From assembly GCA_030680695.1 (NCBI GenBank), contig JAUXUT010000149.1, positions 558,001 to 622,000 on the forward strand: a stretch of DNA of 64,000 nt, written 5' to 3'. Source of the DNA: a bacterium (GTDB taxonomy: Bacteria > Patescibacteria > Paceibacteria > UBA9973 > UBA6065). A model generated the notes under the pieces. It was not told the DNA's origin. It did no database searches and saw only the letters and a list, made by a program, of their open reading frames with translations. Of the stretch, positions 35,545 through 41,587 are shown piece after piece (positions within the stretch are counted from its first letter, which is position 1; each line of letters opens with the position of its first letter). The translations under genes and the position numbers were made by a program.

Positions 35545-35850
35545 ATGGAATCTGCGAAATTTACGCGGACAATAGAGGACTTCACGTGCGAGCACTGCGG
35601 CAGGGAGGTTAAAGGAAACGGCTATACGAATCATTGCCCGGCTTGTCTTTGGTCTAAACACGTCGATATCAACCCTGGTGACAGGGCGGCGTCCTGTGGA
35701 GGCATGATGGAGCCCGTATGGGCTGGCAAGGACGGCGTTAAGAACATGATTCTGCATCGATGTGCGCTTTGCGGATACGAGCGGCGCAAGGAACTCGTCC
35801 CAGATGATGATTTTGATGTGTTTGTGCGTATATCGGCATTGGTGCGATAG
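35545..35850 (+). CDS. RNHCP domain protein
   Basis: 101 residues. It matches the RNHCP domain: FTCEHCGREVKGNG, YTNHCPACLWSKHVD, PGDRAASCGGMMEPV and a later CALCGYERR, i.e. several CxxC/HCP metal-binding-type sites, with the R of RNHCP replaced by T. Function of the family is unknown; it probably binds zinc. The ATG follows the tRNA-Pro CCA end by two bases, so tRNA 3' processing would leave a nearly leaderless mRNA. Confidence 0.85.
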   Translation: MESAKFTRTIEDFTCEHCGREVKGNGYTNHCPACLWSKHVDINPGDRAASCGGMMEPVWAGKDGVKNMILHRCALCGYERRKELVPDDDFDVFVRISALVR

Positions 35851-36088
35851 GGAATAGTTAGTCAAGACATGATGACGAACGAGGCATCAACGGCCCTTTG
35901 ACAGTCTTTTTATGTGTTTCCTAATGAAATTGTGACTGAAAGAAAAAACAAATAGAAGGCGAATAGAAAACGCCAAACACGACATCCTAGATATTTAGTA
36001 ACCAGACACGGAATATGTCAAACCCAAAAGCTGATTTTGACAGATCAGGCTCGTCGTTTCTCTTTTTAACTGGTGCTTACAACCGGGT

Positions 36089-36130
36089 GTATGCTTTCGA
36101 TACGGTAGGTTGTGCGAAAGCAACACCTGC
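36089..36130 (+). other. Hairpin and palindrome region before the PNQ peptide
   Basis: Spacer 35851-36159 (309 bases) holds no recognised gene. It contains a strong hairpin (GGTGTATGCTTTCG against CGAAAGCAACACC with a single bulge), a short CCTG-ccg-CAGG hairpin just after, and a perfect 14-bp palindrome TTATCAATTGATAA at about 36139-36152, eight bases before the small ORF. Could be a leader RNA structure or operator. Confidence 0.4.
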
Positions 36131-36159
36131 CGCAGGCCTTATCAATTGATAACATCACT

Positions 36160-36249
36160 ATGAACAACAATCCAAATCAACCAAATCAGCCTAATAATCC
36201 GAACCAACCAAAGAAGCCAGGCCAGCAGGATGTGCCACCACAGAATTAA
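36160..36249 (+). CDS. Tiny Pro/Asn/Gln-rich peptide (29 aa)
   Basis: ATG at 36160 opens 29 codons made almost entirely of P, N and Q (MNNNPNQPNQPNNPNQPKK..., ending PPQN), then TAA, followed within five bases by a perfect bidirectional-type hairpin terminator (36254). The unit is placed between the RNHCP gene and tRNA-Gly. No Shine-Dalgarno is obvious. The biased composition and own terminator suggest a real short gene, but coding is not proven. Confidence 0.45.
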   Translation: MNNNPNQPNQPNNPNQPKKPGQQDVPPQN

Positions 36250-36253
36250 AACA

Positions 36254-36283
36254 AAAAGCCCTCGGCATATGCCGAGGGCTTTT
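36254..36283 (+). terminator. Terminator of the PNQ peptide unit
   Basis: Perfect inverted repeat AAAAGCCCTCGGC-ATAT-type centre-GCCGAGGGCTTTT, with T-run on the + strand, five bases after the TAA. Confidence 0.85.
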
Positions 36284-36324
36284 GCTTTGGAAATGACGTG
36301 TGTTTGTGCTAGATTAGAGCAACT

Positions 36325-36395
36325 GCGGGCGTAATTTAGTGGTAGAATGACTGCCTTCCAAGCAGTAAGTCCGGGTTCGATTCCCGGCGCCCGCA
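36325..36395 (+). tRNA. tRNA-Gly (anticodon TCC)
   Basis: Acceptor GCGGGCG/CGCCCGC, anticodon stem ACTGC/GCAGT with loop CTTCCAA (TCC), T loop GTTCGATTC, discriminator A. CCA not encoded. Reads GGA and GGG codons, complementing tRNA-Gly(GCC) at 34552. Confidence 0.95.
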
Positions 36396-36423
36396 CACTT
36401 ACTCAGATAATCGATCATTCCAA

Positions 36424-36999
36424 ATGCAACTCATGTTCCTCAAGAAAACCTCATCACTATTCCTTTCGACAGCTCTTGCCCTCGGCTTTCTTTCTGTTGG
36501 AATCCCTTCTGCCCATGCCTGCTCGTGCATGATGCCTGTTCTGCCACAGGACGCCCTTGTTCAAACAGATGCAGTGTTTGTCGGTACGGTTACCATGGTT
36601 GTGCCAAAAGATGATGACATGAACCGCGTTGTTTCGTTCGATGTGGATCGTTCATGGAAAGGCGTTACCACAAAATCTGTATCCATAGGGACCGCTCGCG
36701 ATTCCGCGGCTTGCGGCATTGATTTTGAGGCGGGGAAGACCTATGTGGTCTACGCCTATGAAAGTGATGAAGGCGGCTTGTGGGCGGGTCTTTGCTCCAG
36801 GACGCATGAAGTCGTTGTCGAAGGCATTGAGGCAGATGAAGATGTCATGGCTCTTGGCACCACAACCATCACAATCGCTGACCCTGAGCCGCACCAGTCA
36901 GCAATGGCAAGTGGGGCAGTTACTTTGGTAATAGGCCTGGTGGCCGTGGTGGCCGGTATCGGAGCCTTCAGACTATTTGGGACTAAAAAAGCGGAGTAG
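36424..36999 (+). CDS. Secreted TIMP/NTR-like protein with C-terminal anchor
   Basis: 191 residues (a start at 36433 is also possible). Signal peptide ending SAHA, then CSC (C33, C35), the N-terminal CxC of tissue-inhibitor-of-metalloproteinase-like/NTR-domain proteins, followed by the family order DAVFVGTV, VVSFDVDRSWKG, ACGIDFEAGKTYVVYA and GLCSRT. A C-terminal membrane helix (residues about 162-184) with basic end suggests surface anchoring. Protease inhibition is not established for bacterial members. Confidence 0.75.
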   Translation: MQLMFLKKTSSLFLSTALALGFLSVGIPSAHACSCMMPVLPQDALVQTDAVFVGTVTMVVPKDDDMNRVVSFDVDRSWKGVTTKSVSIGTARDSAACGIDFEAGKTYVVYAYESDEGGLWAGLCSRTHEVVVEGIEADEDVMALGTTTITIADPEPHQSAMASGAVTLVIGLVAVVAGIGAFRLFGTKKAE

Positions 37000-37012
37000 A
37001 CGAACGGCAAAC

Positions 37013-37040
37013 AAAAATCCCGCCATATGGCGGGATTTTT
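37013..37040. terminator. Bidirectional terminator between TIMP-like and hup genes
   Basis: Perfect palindrome AAAAATCCCGCC-atat-GGCGGGATTTTT serving two convergent genes. Confidence 0.85.
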
Positions 37041-37059
37041 GTTTTCGAAAGAATGAGTC

Positions 37060-37332
37060 TTACTTAACTGCGTCTTTGAGAGCCTTTGCTGCGCGGAACT
37101 TAGGAACCTTCATTGCTGGGACCGAGATGGATTCACCGGTTCGAGGATTTCGAGCCTGGCGAGCCTTTCGGGTCTTTACCGAGAAGATGCCGAGACCTGC
37201 GATCGATACTTCGTCGCCCTTCTTGAGGCCGCCGACGATAGAATCGAAGACGGTGTCTACGACCTGCTCTGCCTGGACCTTGGTGGTGTTAAGAACGCCG
37301 TGTACTACTTCTACGATTGCTGCTTTGTTCAT
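37060..37332 (-). CDS. hup: HU family DNA-binding protein
   Basis: 90-residue histone-like protein: MNKAAIVEVV start, GLGIFSVKTRKARQARNPRTGE (beta-arm with the conserved RNPRTGE) and VPKFRAAKALKDAVK end. It bends and compacts DNA. The frame extends upstream to 37470, but ATG at 37332 gives the canonical length. The upstream 150 bases contain A/T-rich DNA and the rny terminator. Confidence 0.95.
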   Translation of the reverse strand: MNKAAIVEVVHGVLNTTKVQAEQVVDTVFDSIVGGLKKGDEVSIAGLGIFSVKTRKARQARNPRTGESISVPAMKVPKFRAAKALKDAVK

Positions 37333-37472
37333 TCGTTTATGAGAGCTAACTGATAATCGACTAACATCTCGGGTCTCGAGAGGTTGTGGTCTGCAAATAA
37401 GTATATAAGAGGCCGTATTTTGCGCAAATGCTAAAAAATGGCTCTGTTGACAACTTTTACTGTAAAACAAAA

Positions 37473-37494
37473 ATATGGCCCTGTTGAGCCGTAT
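37473..37494 (-). terminator. Terminator of rny (GGCTC palindrome copy)
   Basis: On the minus strand ATACGGCTC-aaca-GGGCCATAT followed by TTTTG, 20 bases after the rny stop. A half copy (GGCTCTGTTGAC) is 35 bases further. Confidence 0.65.
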
Positions 37495-37513
37495 TTATGC
37501 CGTCGGTTTTCAA

Positions 37514-39040
37514 CTATCTGGCGAATTCTACGACGCGTGATTCTCTGATGACAGTTACCTTTATCTCTCCTGGGTACTTTAGGTCTTTCTCGATTTTTTC
37601 TGCGATCGATCGACCCATGCTCCTTGCTTCGAGGTCGTTCACTTCTTCTGGCTTCACGAAAATACGTATTTCTCGACCTGCTTGGAGTGCATATGACTTC
37701 TCTACACCCTTGAATCCTGACGCGATTGCTTCCAGTTCTTGCAGTCTCTTGATGTAATTCTCGACTGAGTCACGGCGTGCACCAGGACGAGCACCAGAAA
37801 TGGCGTCGGCGGTCTGGACGATGATTGATTCCACAGTTTCGTATGGATATTCTTCGTGGTGGGCCTGCATGGCTTTGATTATGGCCTCGTCCGTTCCGAA
37901 TTTTTGCAATATTCTGCGTCCGATTTCAACATGAGTACCCTGAACTTCGTGGTCTAGGGCCTTGCCGATGTCGTGAACGAGGGCCCCGGCCTTGGCCACG
38001 GCTACGTTAGCGCCCAGTTCCTCGGCTATCATACCGGCGATATGAGTCATTTCGATTGAGTGTTGGAGCACGTTCTGGCCGTATGAGGTCCTGAAATAGA
38101 GGCGCCCAAGGATGGCCACGATACGCGGATCGAGATTATGGACACCTGTTTCGAATGTTGCCTGCTCGCCCTTTTCCTTTATGACCTTATTGATATCTTC
38201 ACGAGCTTTCTCGACGACCTTCTCGATCTTGGCTGGCTGTATACGCCCATCAACGAGAAGCGCCTCAAGTGCCATACGAGCAATTTGTCGACGAATAGGG
38301 TCGAAAGACGAGAGGACGATGGCGCCCGGTGTGTCATCTACGATTATTTCTACACCAGTAGCGCGTTCAAAGCTCTTGATGTTACGGCCCTCCTTACCGA
38401 TTATTTTCCCTTTGATTTCATCAGAAGGGAGGTGGATTGTAGTCGAGAACACATCATTCGTGACCGAATTTGCCAGACGCTGAATGGCTGTCGCAACAAT
38501 TTCTTTTGCGCGTTCCTCGAGTTTATCTCCGTTCGTTGTTTCGAGCTTCCTCATACGCACAACAAGATCCTCCTCGTACTTCTTCTCGATTGTCTTTACG
38601 AGCTCATCTTTGGCGTCAGCTTCAGATATATGAGCGGCGCGTTCCAACGCAGATTTACTATCCGAGAGCATTTCGTCTGCGCGTTCCTTTATCTCGCGTA
38701 TTTCCTGTGCCTTGGCTTTAAGGCTTTCTACTTCTGAATCGATGTCCGCCTGACGTTTTTCGAGCGAGTCCTCTTTTTTAATGAGGCGTTCTTCCTGGGC
38801 TTTGAGTTTATCTTCTTTTTCTTTCGCTTCCTGACGCAGTTCTTTGAGGGTCTCTGCGGCGCTTTCTTCTGCTTCAAGAAGGACTTTTTTCGCGGCCTCT
38901 TGGGCCTTGAGTTCCATCTCCTTTATCTCTATTTCGAGCGAGTTGCGTTTACGGCTCGCCACCAACACTCGTAGGTAATATCCGATACCCATTCCGCCGA
39001 GACAGGCGAGTATGAGCAGAGCGATCACTTTCAACGACAT
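37514..39040 (-). CDS. rny: Ribonuclease Y
   Basis: Membrane-tethered endoribonuclease that initiates mRNA decay. 508 residues: N-terminal membrane helix, a long coiled coil (residues about 28-190), KH domain with GKEGRNIKSFERATGVEIIVDD, and HD domain with HDIGKALDHE. The length and order match the family. Conserved in bacteria lacking RNase E. Confidence 0.96.
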   Translation of the reverse strand: MSLKVIALLILACLGGMGIGYYLRVLVASRKRNSLEIEIKEMELKAQEAAKKVLLEAEESAAETLKELRQEAKEKEDKLKAQEERLIKKEDSLEKRQADIDSEVESLKAKAQEIREIKERADEMLSDSKSALERAAHISEADAKDELVKTIEKKYEEDLVVRMRKLETTNGDKLEERAKEIVATAIQRLANSVTNDVFSTTIHLPSDEIKGKIIGKEGRNIKSFERATGVEIIVDDTPGAIVLSSFDPIRRQIARMALEALLVDGRIQPAKIEKVVEKAREDINKVIKEKGEQATFETGVHNLDPRIVAILGRLYFRTSYGQNVLQHSIEMTHIAGMIAEELGANVAVAKAGALVHDIGKALDHEVQGTHVEIGRRILQKFGTDEAIIKAMQAHHEEYPYETVESIIVQTADAISGARPGARRDSVENYIKRLQELEAIASGFKGVEKSYALQAGREIRIFVKPEEVNDLEARSMGRSIAEKIEKDLKYPGEIKVTVIRESRVVEFAR

Positions 39041-39238
39041 ATTTTTTTGTAAGGCCGACCGACGAGAAGTTCTGGATGAAAGGGGACGTGGAGCGGTTAG
39101 ACGGAAGTGGGTGGTGAGGCGGGAGTGATTGTATTCAAAGAGAGCGAGAGCTCGGCGACCGAACCGGAAAATTAAATGGTAACGATTTTATACTACGATA
39201 CCTATTTAATAATGGCAAGGGCCATTTACCAGAGTTAT

Positions 39239-39817
39239 CTACAAGAGAACCTTGTCGATGATGCCGTACTTTTTCGCCTCTTCTGCATCGAGGAAAAAGT
39301 CGCGGTCGACATCCTTCTCAATCTGAGCGAGCGGCTTTCCAGTGTTATCGGCGAGAAGTTTGTTGAGACGTTCGCGCGTTTTCAGGATGTGCTTTGCGGT
39401 GATGGCAATGTCGGATGCCTGGCCCTCGATTCCTCCGAGCGGCTGATGGATCATGACCTCGGCATTTGTGAGTGCGTATCGCTTACCTTTTTTGCCGGCT
39501 GAAAGAATGACCGCGCCCATCGATGCGGCAATGCCGACGCAAACGGTCGAGACATCGTTCTTGATGTGGTTCATCGTGTCGATGATGGCGAGTCCAGCAG
39601 TGACCGATCCACCTGGCGAGTTTACATAAAGTGAGATTTCTTTCTTTGGGTCTTCGGACTGTAGGAAGAGAAGCTGTGCGATGACCGTGTTCGCAACATG
39701 ATCGTCGATTGGGCCCGAAAGGAAAATAATATTTTCTTTAAGCAGGCGCGAGTAGATATCGTACGCGCGCTCGCCGAGACTGGTCTTTTCAATGACTGTT
39801 GGTATGAGTATGGACAT
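39239..39817 (-). CDS. clpP: ATP-dependent Clp protease proteolytic subunit
   Basis: 192 residues of a serine protease ring. The catalytic Ser in GIAASMGAVIL, His in MIHQPLGG and Asp follow the family arrangement; the N-terminus RAYDIYSRLLKENIIFLSGPIDD is typical. The 198-base spacer 39041-39238 upstream of rny's start holds no recognised feature. The upstream (39818-40076) region carries the DGR target promoter. Confidence 0.96.
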   Translation of the reverse strand: MSILIPTVIEKTSLGERAYDIYSRLLKENIIFLSGPIDDHVANTVIAQLLFLQSEDPKKEISLYVNSPGGSVTAGLAIIDTMNHIKNDVSTVCVGIAASMGAVILSAGKKGKRYALTNAEVMIHQPLGGIEGQASDIAITAKHILKTRERLNKLLADNTGKPLAQIEKDVDRDFFLDAEEAKKYGIIDKVLL

Positions 39818-39873
39818 GGCGTTTGTGGTTAGATATGCCCACGATATAGGAAATATAAGGGTTTTGCAAAGAC

Positions 39874-39902
39874 TTGACTTTTAACTACTTAGGGTGTATA
39901 AT
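39874..39902 (+). promoter_or_regulatory. Consensus promoter of the DGR target gene
   Basis: TTGACT, 17-nt spacer, TATAAT: the best sigma-70-type match in the window. The predicted start site is about base 39909, leaving a leader of about 165 nt with the 20-bp inverted repeat. Confidence 0.8.
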
Positions 39903-39945
39903 TGATAAAGATAGTGAATCGAGCCCTTTAACAATATTTGCGAAG

Positions 39946-40014
39946 TATAGTTGCGGAATAAAGGCTGTTTTAAGCCGAGGGGCCGACTCAAGTTGCCTTT
40001 ATTCCGCAACTATA
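39946..40014 (+). repeat. 20-bp perfect inverted repeat in leader of DGR target
   Basis: TATAGTTGCGGAATAAAGGC (39946-39965) and its exact reverse complement (39995-40014) separated by 29 bases that include GCCGAGGGGCC. If transcribed from the promoter at 39874 it would form a very stable hairpin in the 5' leader. No T-run follows. It is not an obvious insertion-sequence end. Confidence 0.75.
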
Positions 40015-40076
40015 TCGTTAGCCTGAAGCTGATAAGCATCCTCGGTCCCGCTTTTGCGGATACTAAGGATGACACA

Positions 40077-40676
40077 GTGGATGGTCCGCGTGACGTTGCG
40101 GCTACTACCATGGAAAAGTGTGAAAATGCTACGACGGCCCAGTTTCTCCAGCTCGTCGCCCGGTTCGCCCAGGTTCTGCCCCTTGATGCCGACAAGGCCG
40201 AGGCGCAGAAGGCCATCGAGAACGAAGACGATCCCTTGTGGATCGCGATCAAATCTCGGTTCACCAAGAAGGTCCAACAGGTCGTCAAAAGCCTGAAAGA
40301 CATGATCGCCCTTGGCCACTACGACTGGGTCAACTCGGACATCAACGAGAAGAACTTCGGTCTGGAGGCCCTGGTTTTGGGCGAAGGAGCCGAACTCTTC
40401 CATTTCGATCACAATATCTTTTCGGAGGATGCGATCGCAAAAATGGCAGAGAAGGGCTTCAAGCCTGGCACGCTCGGAGATCTCCTGGTCTACGGGGCCA
40501 AAAACCCCGAGGAACAGAAGAAATACCCGATTGTGGCCTTGGGTTCCGTTGCGAGCGTCGGTGGCGAGCGCTACGTGGCTTGCCTCGACTGGAACGATTC
40601 CGAGCGCGGCCTGCGCCTCCGCTGGTTCGACGACGACTGGCGTGGCGACTGCCGGTTCCTGGCGGTTCGCAAATAA
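40077..40676 (+). CDS. DGR variable target protein
   Basis: About 199 residues from a GTG start, preferred because AAGGA lies 7 nt before it; the frame is open to TTG 39951, and ATG at 40110 is another candidate. The N-terminal about 110 residues are helical (LVARFAQVLPLDADKAEAQKAI; AIKSRFTKKVQQVVKSLKDMI), no recognised family. The C-terminal 50 residues (YVACLDWNDSERGLRLRWFDDDW...RFLAVR) form the variable region, typical of DGR targets with a C-type-lectin-like end; the fold is inferred. The gene is visibly GC-richer than its neighbours and ends in TAA at 40674. Confidence 0.8.
   Translation: MDGPRDVAATTMEKCENATTAQFLQLVARFAQVLPLDADKAEAQKAIENEDDPLWIAIKSRFTKKVQQVVKSLKDMIALGHYDWVNSDINEKNFGLEALVLGEGAELFHFDHNIFSEDAIAKMAEKGFKPGTLGDLLVYGAKNPEEQKKYPIVALGSVASVGGERYVACLDWNDSERGLRLRWFDDDWRGDCRFLAVRK
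40541..40672 (+). repeat. DGR variable region (VR)
   Basis: 132-bp stretch at the 3' end of the target gene that aligns gap-free with the template repeat at 41018-41149. Hand comparison shows 114 identical positions and 18 differences; every difference is at a template adenine (18 of 32 adenines changed, no other base changed). Thirteen codons are altered, for example N to R, D, G, Y and S. The invariant GC-rich 3' end (CCGGTTCCTGGCGGTTCGC) has the position expected for the IMH element. Confidence 0.93.
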
Positions 40677-40696
40677 GTTCTTCGGTGCTAGGGCTT

Positions 40697-40731
40697 TGGT
40701 CCTTGCACTTTGACTCTTGGACCCTTTGAAA
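40697..40731 (+). other. Hairpin just after VR
   Basis: Stem GGTCC/GGACC with a 16-nt loop about 37 bases after the VR stop; further on, CCGAA-TTTA-TTCGG (40735-40748). DGRs often have a hairpin/cruciform downstream of VR that aids target recognition; this could be it, or a weak terminator. Confidence 0.4.
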
Positions 40732-40769
40732 CTTTCCGAATTTATTCGGCGGGTGGAGGAGGGTCCTTT

Positions 40770-40778
40770 TGTTATAAT
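40770..40778 (+). promoter_or_regulatory. Extended -10 promoter of the template RNA
   Basis: TGTTATAAT (TGn plus TATAAT) without a good -35 box. A transcript from about 40785 would run through a structured leader, the TR, and stop at 41162. Confidence 0.55.
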
Positions 40779-41017
40779 AATTTACGACAGATGAAAAATC
40801 CTCGGTTACGGCTTTGGATAATCTGTCCGCAACGCCAGAAAAGAGAGTTTCCGTGGTTAAGGCTCCGGAGAGAGTTTTTCTGGTTTTGTTAAAAACAAAA
40901 TTAAGAACAGTTGGTATGGAGAGCTATGCAACGAACAATGTTGCTTATACCAAAATACAGCCCCGGGAGCATTCCATGGGGAGCTCGAAGGGCAGTGGGG
41001 TAGACGGCTTCCAATAC

Positions 41018-41149
41018 GAGTTCCGTTGCGAACGTCAATGGCGAGCGCAACGTGGCTTGCCTCGACAGGAACGATTCCAAGCGCAACCTGAACCTCAACT
41101 GGTTCGACAACGACTGGAATGGCAACTACCGGTTCCTGGCGGTTCGCAA
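41018..41149 (+). repeat. DGR template repeat (TR)
   Basis: 132-bp noncoding copy of the VR in the same orientation. It is rich in AAC and AAT codons in the VR frame, the hallmark that lets adenine mutagenesis reach many amino acids (AAC was changed to AGC, TAC, GGC, CGC and GAC in the current VR). Confidence 0.93.
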
Positions 41150-41161
41150 CTTTTTACATTT

Positions 41162-41188
41162 CTCCCGGGATCATCTTTCGGGAGTTTT
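41162..41188 (+). terminator. Terminator of the template RNA
   Basis: CTCCCG (41162-41167) pairs with CGGGAG (41179-41184), followed by TTTTG. It starts 13 bases after TR and overlaps the stop region of avd on the other strand. Confidence 0.7.
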
Positions 41189-41587
41189 GTTTGCCAGCTG
41201 GCGCTTCCAGCCGCCGAGCATCCTGCCTATCTCGAAGAGGCTTTCCGATATGACGGCGTATTTGTTCGTATCAATGGCCTTCGTATCCCACGCTAACGTA
41301 ACGAGGAGCTTCAGAAGGTCTACTCTACTGATGCACCTGTTGAGCAGTATCGTCTTCTCGGCTATCTGCGAATAGCTCGCGAGAAAGCAATATTCGATCG
41401 ACGAGAGGAACATGTCGTCTATCTTCGAGCCGAGGGTATATCGGCTCGCTTTCGGGAAATGGGTCAGATGATTCTGCCATATCCCATACGCATCCTTTAA
41501 CTTAAGGATGACGGGAATAAGCTTTGGTTGCGAAAATTCGAGGGGGGGGGTACGCTTCGAGGTATGGGACGGGTTCAATTTACTCAT
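41171..41587 (-). CDS. avd: Avd-like DGR accessory protein (four-helix bundle)
   Basis: 138 residues, strongly helical, with the Avd / 23S-intervening-sequence-like pattern: LKDAYGIWQNHLTHFPKASRYTLGSKID, then IAEKTILLNRCISRVDLLKLLVTLAWD, and the end EIGRMLGGWKRQL. In Bordetella-phage DGRs Avd binds the reverse transcriptase and is needed for mutagenic reverse transcription. Here it lies on the strand opposite TR and RT, head-to-head with the RT gene (5' ends overlap by 24 bases). A run of nine Gs (41542-41550) lies in its N-terminal codons, so its exact start is uncertain. Confidence 0.85.
   Translation of the reverse strand: MSKLNPSHTSKRTPPLEFSQPKLIPVILKLKDAYGIWQNHLTHFPKASRYTLGSKIDDMFLSSIEYCFLASYSQIAEKTILLNRCISRVDLLKLLVTLAWDTKAIDTNKYAVISESLFEIGRMLGGWKRQLANKTPER
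41542..41550. repeat. G9 homopolymer in avd 5' end / RT leader
   Basis: Nine consecutive G on the + strand (C on the avd strand, coding TPPL-type residues) starting 14 bases before the RT ATG. Slippage by one base would shift the avd frame before its conserved part begins. It may be a sequencing ambiguity or a phase-variable tract. Confidence 0.5.

Larger units (their letters stand above)
40785..41188 (+). ncRNA. DGR template RNA (leader + TR + terminator)
   Basis: A 400-nt noncoding transcript is inferred from the promoter at 40770 and terminator at 41162. The leader before TR holds paired elements: TTGGTAT (40914) with ATACCAA (40949) enclosing GCAAC/GTTGC, and CCCC(GGGAGCATTCCAT)GGGG at about 40963-40983. 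No open reading frame here resembles a protein; the apparent ORF through TR on the + strand is a byproduct of copying a coding sequence. Confidence 0.7.

Noticed and set aside
39946..40014. Insertion-sequence terminal repeats
   Set aside because: Arms are only 29 bases apart with no transposase, and the repeat lies in the leader of a promoter-driven gene.
40238..40729. Second frame open across the DGR target gene
   Set aside because: Arg-rich translation typical of a frame shadow in a GC-rich gene; the target frame carries the VR codon pattern.
40814..41296. Long plus-strand open frames running through the template repeat
   Set aside because: They encode no recognisable protein, lie in a DGR template transcript, and their protein-like appearance comes from TR being a copy of coding sequence.
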